Assembly (NCBI GenBank): GCA_022478985.1
Contig: JAKSZP010005669.1
Span: forward strand, 18,906-82,905
DNA from: Massospora cicadina
Lineage: Eukaryota > Entomophthoromycota > Entomophthoromycetes > Entomophthorales > Entomophthoraceae
DNA: 64,000 nucleotides
Reading direction: 5' to 3'
The position numbers and the translations under genes were made by a program. Shown here piece after piece: positions 34,000 through 45,440 of this stretch; position 1 is the first letter of the stretch, and every line of letters begins with the position of its first letter. The notes beneath the pieces are model-generated. The model saw only the letters and a list, made by a program, of their open reading frames with translations. It was not told the origin of the DNA and did no database searches.

Positions 34000-35902
34000 A
34001 AACTTTCCAAGCCAAATTACACGAATTTATAAAAAAATTGAATTCACCCATTGTAGTTTTGCTCCAATGTCCTAGGATTCTCTGATGGCTGCTCCAGCGT
34101 GGGGCAGCGGCAAAACTCCCCCGCCATTTTCCGTCTGGCAGGAAAACGCGCTAGGACTGGTTCACCCAGTCATTCCAAATCTATGGGCCAATTCGTTCTG
34201 CCCAAGGACCTGGACGCCCACCATGCTCATACCCAAGCAGTACCACGCTGCCCCCTAGTGCTCCCCTGGAGCAACATGCGCTATGGCCTAAGGGTCAAAT
34301 ATGGGAAACTATTTTCATACTACAACCAAGCCATTATCAAAATGGCACAGGAGGTGATGACACCCGCTGGCTTTATTGATTTCTGCCCCTACAAGGGGTA
34401 TTCTGACCTCAGCTTGAAAGCGAAGCTGATGCTGCCACTGCAGCAACTGTGCCCCTGGTATTCCAGGGCACCCCTCTCCCCACAACTTGGACTCAGCTCC
34501 CAGCAGAAACCACTTTGGTGGTCCAGTTTTCTGGCCTACCCACCCACCTCCCCCTGAAGTGCTCCACCAGGAGCTGATGGACGATTTGGCAGCCTATGGC
34601 TCCAATCACATCTTACAACTTGTGGTCCCAAATGGGGCCACACGACTTTCTGGGCCTCAGGCATATGCCACAATAAGCCCTGAATTTAAAAAATTGCGGT
34701 GGCAATTCCATCGCATACTGTTATTCCCCTAGCACCTGACCATTCATTTTGGGCCCGCGTCAAGGGCGGGCGGATGATCTGTCCATCATGTTTCAAGTTA
34801 GACCACTCAAAACGCAAAAACCCTACTCAACCATTTCAGGCAGATTGGATGACTCATCCACCAACCTCCAATTTGCTACCCACCCTGTACAATTTCAGGC
34901 ATGGGGCACAATCCTACCTCCTCCATCCCCAAAGCCTGTTGCTGCAGCTACACCTGCAGCCACCAATCAGTCTCCTTCTCACCCCATTGCCATAAGATAA
35001 TTCCTCTAATCAAGCATTGGATTGGATCTTAGTTTTATCCCATGCTTCCACAAATGAATTGAACAAACCTCAACTGTACGCTGATTCCCAATCCAATTCA
35101 ACTAAAACCCAAGGGAATTATTGGCTGAAATTGACGTATCAGGTAAGTTCATTGAAGAACCATCTCTGCAGATTGAGCGTTTTATTAAATCAGAATGGGA
35201 CGCCAAATACCCCCATCAACTTTATAACCCAAAGCCAAACGCCGAACAGCTTGCAGTGATCACCAGCTTGCACCAGAAGCAGCTGCAACACCAGATTGTC
35301 ATCCCCTTTGCAAAGCTGTCGCCAAATCAGTGGCGATGCTCGCAGGAGGAATTTCACCTCATGTTATCCCCGCAACCTTAACCAAAAAAAGCAAAATATT
35401 GGTGAACAAGTATTACAAAAACGCAAACGATGCTATCCAGAAAGTGGCAACTATAGCATGGAATCCAAAAGAAAAAATAACCCAAACCAACATTGCCACG
35501 TTTGTTTAATTCCCAGATACCTGAATTAAAGATGAAAAAGCTTTAAAAAAATATATCAGTGCCTTTTACCTAGCTGGCAATTTCCATGAAATTCTGATTA
35601 TAAGAGATACTGAACCACATACCACAGATGCCCAAACGCCATTAATGACGGCCATGACATGCACTCTACTATGGGAGTAAGAAGCTGTTGCCAAAGAGAC
35701 TCTGAAGACGAGCCCCCTGACCCCCCTCCCCTTCCACCATGGAGGGATAAGCAGTTTCCGCTGCCCACCTGGTTGGTTGTTTATCAATTAGTTAATTCAA
35801 TCTGCTCATTAGGGCGTTTTGTTTGAACCAAGTAGTTATTTTAGTTCTTAGTTAGTTTTAGTTTCAGTAATGTCCATCCCCTGGTCGGCTTGCCTCAAAT
35901 AA
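34000..35902 (+). mobile_element. Half-LINE H1: ORF1-only non-LTR element
   Basis: About 1.9 kb. The 5' end (aaactttccaagcc..cccattgtagttttgctc) matches the 5' end of H3; the 3' end (cagtaatgtccatcccctgg then tcggcttgcctcaaataaat) matches those of H2, H3 and LINE-B. Between them lies a single ORF1-like gene with no endonuclease or RT and no room for one. A degenerate target duplication is possible (ataagtagtaaaactg before, ataaatataaaaacatg after) but not secure. Confidence 0.8.
34067..35790 (+). pseudogene. H1 ORF1-like CCHC protein, decayed
   Basis: The ATG at 34067 aligns with the H3 start but codon 3 is TAG. The frame at 34,099-34,557 carries the conserved N-terminal block (RLAGKRARTGS, LRVKYGKLFSYYNQAIIKMA, GFIDFCPYKGYSDL). 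34,487-34,732 has the VPNGATRLSGPQAYATISP segment. 34,699-34,995 has the knuckle CPSCFKLDHSKRKN, in which the last cysteine is lost. 35,121-35,381 and 35,530-35,790 give the C-terminal helical domain. Very close to H3 in sequence. Confidence 0.8.
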
Positions 35903-36241
35903 ATATAAAAACATGATTATATGGGAGATCATGGAGTTATTCTCAGAAATGTCAAAGGCTTTCTGAGTTAAGATCTATACTCATTACCGTTGGGGATTCT
36001 GTGGCATTCTGGTCAAATCTATCAAACAGGATTTGATCCTTGCATAGATCAGGTTTGAACCCTGATATTAGGGGGCTTCAGTTGAGTAATATTTGATTGC
36101 ACAAGTTGGGTTGAACCCCAATATCAGAAGGTCTTGAATTTAGTCAGGGTTTATCCTCAATAAAAGTTTCGTCTATTCATATCAGTTTAATTCCCTTCAT
36201 CTGATACACATGAATCTTTGATTTGGGTAGAAATCCCAACA
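35903..36241. repeat. LTR-like tail with T-arm-like palindromes, ending AAATCCCAACA
   Basis: Ends at 36241 with tcccaaca, exactly where the Ty3-E integrase frame breaks (..EMYGHC then unrelated codons). This looks like the edge of an inserted LTR. A possible left end is gttggggattc at 35,989. Inside are three short hairpins at 36028-36040, 36048-36066 and 36106-36121 resembling tRNA T-arms. An aataaa lies near 36,160. Confidence 0.4.
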
Positions 36242-39044
36242 ACAATGGCCATACATCTCCATAGGCAATGGGCTGATAACATTAATATTAACCATAGAAA
36301 ATGGATTCATGGGACTCGTGACCTGGTGTTGGTATATCAGATTTATAGGCTTCTGGTTAGCACATGTGAAGCAGGTAACAATGACGTCTAGGATAGTCTC
36401 AAGCATCCCATCCCTATAGCAATATCTCTCAGCCATTGGTGGCTCTTACTTATCGCGCCATGGCCTATGGTCATGAGCGCCTCCAGGGGGACTTCATTCT
36501 CGTGGAAGGTCAGACATGCAGTAGCCAAGACGTACCAACTTGTTTATACATAATAGTCCATTATCAACCCAAGTATGTTATTCCATTTTCTCTATCTGGT
36601 GTTTGATCTTTAGAGCTTCTCAACTCTAGTCTTCCAGACTTACAATAAATTTATAGATCTGATCCTCTTCAGAAGAATAGAGAGTTATTATGGGAAGCTG
36701 GGATAATCCGTCAGCGTTTTGATGCACCATGCTGGCATGGTTGGTAACTGAGAAGACATAACTCTAGAGTAAATAAGCCCACCAGGACAATCATCCATCA
36801 GGATCTTTCATCTTTTGTAGCCACCGTAGGAGCATGATCCATCACTATGGTAAATGGTTTCCATAAAAGAAGGGATGAAAGTATTTGATGGCTAACTGGA
36901 AAACCAGGAACTCACATTCAGTTATGCTGTAGTTTCTTTCCGATCAAGTTAAGGTCTTACTGAAGTAAGTGATAGGGTGATCAATTGATTCACATCAAGC
37001 TGAGCCATAATAGCCCCCACTTCCATGTCGCTAGTGTCAGTAAAGAGGATGAAAGGTTTGTCAAGCTTGGGGTGCACTAGTATAGGAGCGGTAGTGAGAG
37101 GCTTGGTTAGAACATCAAAGGCCTGCTGTTATGATTTTCTCCCATCAAAACATGTCTATTTATGCTGTATATAGGTTAGCGGTTCAGAAAGTTTAACAAA
37201 ATGAGGAATAAATTGTCAGTAATAACTGAACATTCTGAGAGACCTGTATATAACATAAAATGTTTAGCTGAATCATTTTTTGATAGCAATCACCTTGTCG
37301 GGTAGTGGCGAGATTCCCTCTTAGGTAACCTTATGTATGAGGAACTCCATTTTGGTCTGGAAGAACTGGCATTTGGCGGGCTTCAATTTCAATGAAGCAG
37401 AGCAAAGACATTCAAACATGTCCTTTAGATGAGCTAGATGGTGACTAAACATCCAGAAAAATACTGTCACGTCATCCAAATAAAACAGTACACACAACAT
37501 CTTCAAAACTCCAGTAGGCAGTCCATAACTCTTTAAAAAGTGGCTGAGCATTGCATAGTCCTTGAGGCATTGAGTGGGCTCAAATAACCCTTCAATCACT
37601 ATATGGGCATACTTCTCCCTATCCTCTGGCGCAAGCTCAATCTGCCAATACTCACTGGCGAGATCCATTGCTGATAAAAAATGGGATCCAGCCAAAAGTT
37701 ATAGGGAATCACCAATTTTGGGTAGAGGGTAAATGTCCTTTAAAGTGATGGCATTCAGCCGATGGTAACTCATTACCACCTGGTGTCCCCCATAATTCTT
37801 CCTTACAAGCAACGGTGAGGCCCAGGGACTTTGAGACAGTTTTAGCAATCTGGCATCTAAGTGTTGCTTTAGTTCTTTCATAAACCTGGGCTTTATCAAC
37901 CTTAGACTTCTGGTAAGCTCAAGCGTGGATTGGAGGGGCGTCACTGGTAAGTATCCTGTGTTGCACCTTTTTCATCATTCCAAAATCGTCTGACTCCATG
38001 TAAAATATTGGCATACTCCTCAATCAAGGCATCCGCCTGTTGTTTCTCAGAGATGAGGGTTTCACCTATCTCTACTTCAACTTGGGCTATTGTAGCACTT
38101 TCATCATTGCCTAAGTCATACAATGTTCCACAACCACAGATGGACTCACTTGATTAGAAAAAGAGTCTAAACATAAGCACTAGAATGGTTTTGAGTTATA
38201 TGCATTGGTTAATCCGTAAACTTAACCATCAAGATAGTTAAAAGGACTTAGTAAGCTGGATTTAGAACCTCAGGACAAGTAAGAGGCTCCCAAATAGCTG
38301 GATTAGGATCTCCACGAATCTCCAGTAGATGGTCCAGCGGCATTATAATCTGGAGCCCAGTGTCACCGAGAAAACTGTGACTTTGGAGGTATGTTACATG
38401 GCTAATTGTATACATAGACATCCCTTCCTGAGCTTCTGCCCTGGGAGGTGGTAATTTGGCTTTTGGTCCAACTAATCGGTATTCTAGGAGTTTGATGTGG
38501 TTTGGGTGCTCCAATAAGCAACTCTTAGGCTTTTCTCCATTTTCTTTTATAATATCCTTTACAACTAAGGTGTTTTAGTACCCTAAATAAAAAATTATAG
38601 GTCTTATGACTTATTTGGGTAAAATCAACCAGTATTAGTGTGCCAATAATAATGTCATATCCATCATTCCTACCACAATTTATAGGTTGGGAACTACCAA
38701 GGACCCAAATCGAGCGGCAGGGCCAAGTGGGCGCCTAGGGAGCAAGTTTGATGCGGTCCCCCAGTCCTGTAATGTACTGAGTTTTTCTGATATGGAATGA
38801 CTTTTATCCATTTTACTAGTTGTGAAGATATGCCGTTAACTGGAGACCCAGTATTGATTATGGCTACAACCTTCACTTTATTAATGATTACTTCTACATG
38901 AGTGACTTTAGTAAAAAAATTAAAGATTGAGTAAATTAAATTTCCTGGAGGATGAGGGCCAGAAAGAGCAGAGTAAGAAGAAGTTAAACCTTTTTTTATT
39001 ATAAGCAAGTCTGGCACCTCCAATTTGTCAGTCTTGTATAGCAA
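36242..39044 (-). pseudogene. Ty3-E protease-RT-integrase remnant
   Basis: 39,044-38,694 contains a retropepsin (VKVVAIINTGSPVNGISSQL; the catalytic D of DTG is N). 38,514-38,248 is linker. 37,944-37,699 is RT fingers (ASPLLVRKNYGGHQVVMSYH, then RLNAITLKDIYPLPKI). 37,695-37,321 is RT palm with the catalytic FYLDDVTVF and LKLKPAKCQFFQTKMEFLIH. 36,436-36,242 is the integrase zinc-knuckle end (CFTCANQK) and the beginning of the core (PFSMVNINVISPLPMEMYGH). The integrase stops dead at an LTR-like terminus. RNase H (about 37,300-36,450) is only weakly visible. Confidence 0.85.
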
Positions 39045-39470
39045 GTAACATTTAACATGCGGGCAGCATTAGGTTGAGATTGAGGCGTGGAATCATCAGC
39101 AGAGGGTGCCTCACGCCCTAAGCTGACTCCACTTTTCCTGACGCATCAGCTTGATTTTTCCAACAGGAGCTTTCTTGATGGGAGAAGATTTCACAATAGA
39201 TGCAAGGGTCACGATGGGGTTTAGATCTCTGGGATCATACAATAGCATAAATTTGGGGTTGGTTTTTCTTATTCTCTTATTGGCGTACTCCCAATTTGGG
39301 CAACTCCAATATGGACTCCTTAATATCAAGAATAGAATTGTAAATCTTTTTGTTATTATTGAAATAGAGCATAAGATTGGTACTGTGCTGATATGCTGAG
39401 AGAATGGCTGCAATAGCATCATCTAGGTTAACTTAATTGCAAGATGAAAGGAAATGAGCTTCATAATACA

Positions 39471-41372
39471 TAGATTAGATTTATTCGAGGTATGCTGACC
39501 AGGGGACAGACAGTACTGATCACAACACTCAAAACGGCAAAACAAACTACTAACCAGGTGGGAAGCAGAAACTGCTTAACCCACCATGGCAGAGGGTGAG
39601 GAGGGGTCGGGGGGTTGGATTTCAGAAAGACCCACCTCGATCAAGGGGTGTTGGTTACAGTACCGGATCAGAGCAGAGAGCCAGGGCGTTGGGGCATCTG
39701 CATAGTGGGGGCTGAGGTCAGCGTAGTAGGAGTTTTCCACTTCTGCATCAAGATAATGATGGGAAAGTGTTTCAACAAAAGCTGCGAGGAGAACTTCAGC
39801 TTCTTTGCGGGCTTCAGGAAGTTGGGTGAAAAGGGAGATACTGTGGCGGGTGATTTTGGCTGAGGGGTTGAATGAAGCAAGCGTTGCGACATTCATAACA
39901 GCGATTTCAGCATCATCAAATAGTTTTGAGATGTCACTGCAGGGAGATTCAGGGAAGTTGGGGGGAAGAAGATGGTGGGCAGGCCATGCTGGAGCTGAGC
40001 CACTGACTGGGCCACCGCGGTGCGTAGTTTTGGGCAATGAGGAGAGGCCACCGCAGCTAAGGCGAGCTGGTGGTCACTTTGGAAGGGGGCTGTATTGGGT
40101 AGAGGAGCGAAATGGCGAGGGGTAGGGGTTTCATCCAAGTTGGGAAGAAAAATTCTGCCCAACCATAATCACCATGGCAGAGAGTTTGACCTGTATGCTT
40201 ACTAATGAGGATATTACCTGATTCGTCAGTTTCAGCCAATAGATCCCATGGATTTTGGTTCACTGGAATAGTAGCATTTAAATTTGAGTGGGTAGGATTG
40301 GGCGAATGGGCAGCTGCTTGGGTGTGAATGTTGGTCCAAGCATTGCTCTGATTGGCTGGCTTAGATTTAGGTGGGAGAGTGAGGATGGAGGTTTTGGGTG
40401 GGGCTGATTTTCCATGTGGGCCCACTGAACGAGATTGGAGGGTGGGAGGGGCAGCAAAGTGCCCCATACTGAACCTCCAGAGGGGGGGCTCAGAAGTTGC
40501 ATCAGCGGATTTGGCCTTAGGACACGCTCTTTTTGCATGGTCGATGCCAAAGCAGAGGGAACAAATCTGCCTACCATTATCGACCCGAGCCCAAAAGAAA
40601 TGATCTGGCGCTGCAGCCACACTAGCGCGGGGTGGGATTTGTTGGGCTATGGTAGGGTGGTGTGGTATGATGGTGGCTGTTGCACGAGGAGCAGCAAGGC
40701 GTTCTGCACCAGATGGAATGGCAAAGATGAGGTTGGGCTGAGTGCCATAAGCCATGAGCCCCGCGACCAACTGGTCATAGAAAACCTGGGGTGGAAGGTG
40801 GGATGGGAGATTTGCAAAGGATACCACTAGCGTGGTGTCTGAAGGGAGGCGAGTACAGGTTGTGGGAATGGGGGTTTTTTTATAAATTAGAGGAGTTTGT
40901 GCTGCCGCTTCAGCATCCTCCTCAGATTGGAACCCAACGTCAAAGTAGCCCTTAAAAGGGCGGAAGTCTATAAAGCCAGCTGGCGCAAAGGCTGTAGTGG
41001 CTAGGTCAATAATTGCCTTATTGGCATATGGGAACAAACGCCCATAGTCCACTCTGAGGCAATAGCGGATAGCAGAGCGAGGGAGGGCGAGAGGATGGGG
41101 GCGAGAAGGGTGGACGCGCGCCAGGTGGAGCGCTAAGTCCCGTGGGGGGACAAAACGGTTGGAAGCAGTGGGCGGGCTGTTTGAACCTGTCCGAACGCGC
41201 TTGCCTGCAGGGCAGAAAACGCTAGGTGGGGGTGCACTGCTACCCCACACTGGGGTGGCAGGCGGCAGAGCCAAGGACATCAAAGAATAGGTTTTTGGGC
41301 AGATGGCTGTAGATAAATAAACTTAAATTTAAAATCGCTCAAAAGTGACTTTGAGCGGTTAAAGAGAGTTTT
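39471..41372 (-). mobile_element. Half-LINE H2: ORF1-only non-LTR element with clean TSD
   Basis: 1,902 bp on the minus strand with a perfect 16-bp target duplication tgagcttcataataca (39455-39470 and 41373-41388), so the boundaries are secure. The 3' end on the left (tagatttattcgaggtatgc then tgaccagggga on the plus strand) is homologous to LINE-A, LINE-B, H1 and H3 ends. The 5' end reads aaaaactctctttaaccgctc on the minus strand, like H3 and, loosely, LINE-A (acttttctttctcgttgc). It is a different subfamily from H1/H3. Confidence 0.9.
39576..41283 (-). pseudogene. H2 ORF1-like CCHC protein with C-terminal domain (one or few frameshifts)
   Basis: The frame 41,283-40,057 gives 408 aa uninterrupted, starting MMSLALPPATPVWGSS. 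It has a basic/proline N-terminus, then a conserved globular block (LRVDYGRLFPYANKAIIDLA, FIDFRPFKGYFDVGF, LPSDTTLVVSFANLPSHLPP), then the knuckle CSLCFGIDHAKRAC (C-x2-C-x4-H-x4-C, about residue 250), then a P/S/Q-rich linker. After a frame change the protein continues at 40,037-39,576 with a helical C-terminal domain (DDAEIAVMNVATLASFNPSA, EARKEAEVLLAAFVETL). Total about 570 aa. LINE-A ORF1 shares the central block and the knuckle in the same order but not this C-terminal domain. Presumed role: RNA binding for trans-mobilisation. Best-preserved member of the family. Confidence 0.85.
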
Positions 41373-41617
41373 TGAGCTTCATAATACAATTATTCAGCAA
41401 ATTTGATGTTAGTTTCCCTGCATCTAGGGAGGATCCGCATGAAGGCCTGTTTATGATTAGAAAGGGAGAGGTTACTTCTTTAAATCTAAATTTATTGCGG
41501 GGAAGGCTGACCATGGGACAGATACTTCCGAATATGACTCAGATGAGACAAAACTTAGTACCAGGGGAGGCACCCCAGAGAAGTGATGCTATCTCTTGTT
41601 GCCTGCGGGAACGCCAC

Positions 41618-44600
41618 TTATGGGAAGGGGGAGGGAACGTGTGTAGGGGACGTAGCCACTATTGAGCACATGTGGAGGAAGGGGTCTGATTTGATGAACC
41701 AGACTGGGAACCAGGAGGAGACAAGCTGTCGGTGACGCGGTGGGAGATATCCAAACATCCACGCTTGAAAGTGATCCACCAAATGAGACTGGAATCTGTG
41801 GACAGCTTCAGGGAGGGTGGGGATGGATCCAGAGATGGCATCCAAGACAATCGTGTGGATAGTCCACATGGCTATTGCAACCACTAGAGCACGGAGGGAG
41901 GGTGGGAGGGGGAGGCCATTGATGAAGCAAACATATCTCTTGACAGACTGAAGGGATGTGTTTGATCCTGGCCTAGCAGACGTTGGACTTCGCGCCATAT
42001 TACTTTAGAGGTGGGGCACTTCTCCAGGCGGTGAAACAGCGTTCCATACTGGCCACACACGACACAGGATGAGTGTAAAGCATTAGAGCGCTCAGCTGTA
42101 CGATACACCTGCCTCAGGCAGCGCCACACATGGGAGCGGACTTGAGGCTGCAACAGAGGATGGTGTGCGTATTTCCAGATAGTCTTTTGGGTCTCAGTGG
42201 AATAAGGGATGTCTATCATTTCCATGTAGTCCACCCTGGATAGGACTTGGGGTCGAATGGGGATCACGCCATCATGGATGGATAGCCCCTGTACCTCTTG
42301 TGTGAACTGAGGAGAGGGGCGGCCTCTTCGGGTTGTATGTCCACTAATATGAATTCTCCACTCCGCGCTTCGCATGGAGAGTAGGATTCGTTTGTAGTGG
42401 GTTTTGGTCCCGTGAGGACCTGTAGCTGATGTGTGTGATGCGAGGTATTTCATCAGGGAGTGGGGGTTTGATGGATTGTTGAGGCCCAAGGCTCTGGAGA
42501 AGTTGGAGCAGGCCGCGCGGGACCAGTGTTGGGATGGGAGTGTAGGAGCAGTGATGGCCGCAATCCAGGTGCCCAGGATCTTGGCGGCATGGGCTTTGAA
42601 GTCAAGTAGGCCCATGCCACCATGATGATGAGGGCCAAACATGACCTCTAGCCGTACTGGTGGAGGGCGGCCTGACCAAAGCCAACCTTGTAGCAAAGCA
42701 TACAGGGATTTGAAGAAGCTTGGGGAGAAGGGGATGGCGTGGGCTCCGAACCAGACTTTGGATAGGAGCATAGAGTTGGCAAGAACAATCCTGCCAGTGA
42801 GGGTAGTAAGGTGGGCTCTGAGAGAGGCGATTCGCTTCGTCACGTTGTCCAGTATATGGCACTCCATTACTGCTGACACGTAACCACCTGCCTCCAACCA
42901 CACGCCCAGATGGCGTACCGGTCCTATGGTAGGTCGTGGCACAAAGGGGAGCACCAGTGGAGCGGTGTGTTTTGAGTTAGTAAGGCGTGGACGTGGGCGA
43001 GCAGATGGGCCGGGTTGGGAACTACTTGCTGGGGCCCAGCAGTTCTGAAACCGACCAAGGAGGATGATTTCGGTTTTGGAGGCATTCAGTGCCGCGTTGC
43101 TTACCCGTTAATATTCCTGGATGAGGGCTTCAAGCGCACGTGCATCCTTGTTATTAGACACCCCCACCACGCAATCATCTGCAAATGCCATCATCTTGAC
43201 TGGGGTTTGGCCTGGCACATGGACCCCAATGAGTTGGGCATTCACATTTCGCAGTAGTGGGTCAAGGCTGAAGTTGTATAAGAGTGGGCTCAGGGGTCCC
43301 CTTGTCGCAGGCCCCTTTGAGGACAGACTACTTCCATTAGGAAACCTGGGCCACGCACTGCCATTGTTGCAGATTCCGTGAGCAGCATCAACCAGTTAAT
43401 GAAGCGGGGAGGTAGGCGGAATTGTTGGAGGCAGGCCCTAAGGTATTCCCAGTTTACTCTATCATAGGCCTTTTGTTGGTCCAAGAATACAAGTGCCCCA
43501 GAGGCTGTGGACTGACACACATTAGCCACAGAGTGCACGTTATCCCAAATCAACCTTCTGGGGATGAAACTGAATTGTTCTGGGGAGATGGTGGCAGATG
43601 CTACAGTCCCTAAATGGTTAGCCATGATTTTTGTTAAAATTTTGGTGTCTGTGTTTGTTAGAGAAATGGGGCGCCAGTTGGCTAAGTCTAGCCTATCCCC
43701 TTTCTTGAAGAGTGTGACCATAAAGGCCTCATGTCCTCCTGGTAGGAGGCGCGTTTCCAACAGGCTTTGGTTGAGTGAGGCTAGCAGCAATGGGGATATA
43801 TATTTAAAATATTTTTTGTAGAACTCATATGGAATGCCATCTGGGCCTGGGCATTTTTGGTTTGGCGCACTGTGAATGGTAGTCCATAATTCGTTTGGAG
43901 TAATTAAATTCATTAATTCTTGGGTATTGGAGAATGGTGCGGATATGAGCTCTGTCAAGAAATTCCGCCATTTCAGCCAGCTGAATTGGTTTGGCTCGGT
44001 ATAACTCAGAGTAATATCTTTGCGTTTTGATTGCCACTTTGGCCAGTGTGTCCACAATAGAATTATCCGATATTCGCACCTGTGTGCAGGCCACGCTCTG
44101 GAGTGGTACAAAAATTTTTTTGAAGAAGTATGCGGTGCACTTGTCACCTTTAGTGATGCATGTGGCCCTGTATTGGACACAAACCCAATATTTGTGTTGG
44201 ATTTTAAGTGCGTTGAGGTGGGCGGCTGCCTCCGCACACTTCTGGCCCCATGCAAGGCTATATCCTGAGGCTGGAATGTTGGACTCCAAGTGGGCCAATT
44301 CCGCCAGTGCACGCGATATAACCGCTGATGTGGCTCGTGAGCATCTGGATGAGAGATGGCGATAGTGGCGGATGGTGTCTTCTTTGAAAGTTGCCCATGT
44401 GGAAATGGGGTCCATGCAAAACGGTGCAACAAATGAGTTTGCCAAAGTTGCCTCTTCCACCCACATGGAAAATCCTGGTGACGCGAGCTCTGGGGGGCGG
44501 ATTTTGCACCAATGTGGGGCCTTTGCAACTGTGACGGGTAAGTGGTATGTTATTGAGACCAGTCGGTGGTCGGAGAATTCCATTTTTGTTGTTTTGAAGT

Positions 44601-45244
44601 GGGAGATATGGGGTTGGAATTTCGCCGGTGCTAGAATAAGGTCAATGCGGGTCATGGACCTTAATTGGCCGTTGTGGATGTGGGGACGCATCATGTTTTC
44701 AAGCAGTGGGGCATGTCGCAGCAGCGCATCCATTAACCCAAGGGTAGCTTTTAGAATGCGTAGTTCTAAATGACCCTGTGGGGCCTGGGGTGAGGGCGGC
44801 CACCAGTCCGTTGGTGAGGTTAGCCAACAGTTCATATCGCTGATTAGGAAAGAATTGGGGGGTAGTGGGAGGGATTTGACCGATGAGAAAAATTCCTGAC
44901 GCTCTTGTGCACCGTTTGGGGCGTAAATGTTGACGATTGTGTATGCAACATTGGCCCATGAGAAGGTGACAACGAGCACTTGGCCATTTAGGAATGTTTC
45001 TGAAGATGTAAATTTGAAATTTTTTTTTCCAAATTAGCACCCCACAGTGCTTTGACCAAAAGGATAGGGATGGTAGGAGCATTGTTTTCCAAGCTTCCTC
45101 GGAACCTCATGGACAGTGGGACTCCTGGATGGCCAGGATATCCATGGGTAAATTGTTTTGTAAAAAACTCAGTTTCCTAGCCCAGGATGGGGAGGCCTTG
45201 AGTCCGGCGATATTCAGCATCCCTAGAGTGAAGGTTTCCCCCAT
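41618..45244 (-). pseudogene. LINE-A3 ORF2 (endonuclease, RT, CCHC), several lesions
   Basis: Start ATG at 45244 (MGETFTLGMLNIAGL). Lesions: a stop just after the IQESH endonuclease motif (CCATGA, about 45,107); a frameshift at the T run 45,020-45,028; a 1-nt deletion near 43,296 after GLRQGDP; a further shift near 41,942. Long frames remain: 44,979-43,825 (endonuclease with NIYAPNGAQE, ISDMNCWL, RIDLILAP and SDHRLVSI); 44,528-43,290 (RT fingers and palm with CPGPDGIPYEFYKKY and FLDQQKAYDRVNWEYL); AFADD near 43,190-43,176; 42,954-41,884 (thumb to terminal knuckle CVVCGQYGTLFHRLEKC). It cannot make a whole enzyme. Confidence 0.9.
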
Positions 45245-45440
45245 TGCACCTTAGGTGTGAGGGGTGGGACCCCGGGCCCACCAGCCTCTTCCAGGTCCCC
45301 ACAGGCTTTCACAGCAGCGCGGGTATTAGCAGTAACGCTATCAGGGTTTTTGTTAATTTTTACAGAAAGAGTTGCATTAGCTTTGGCCTTCACTTTTTGT
45401 TTTCCCAACGTCGGACGAATTTTTTGCGGTGCGGATAAGT

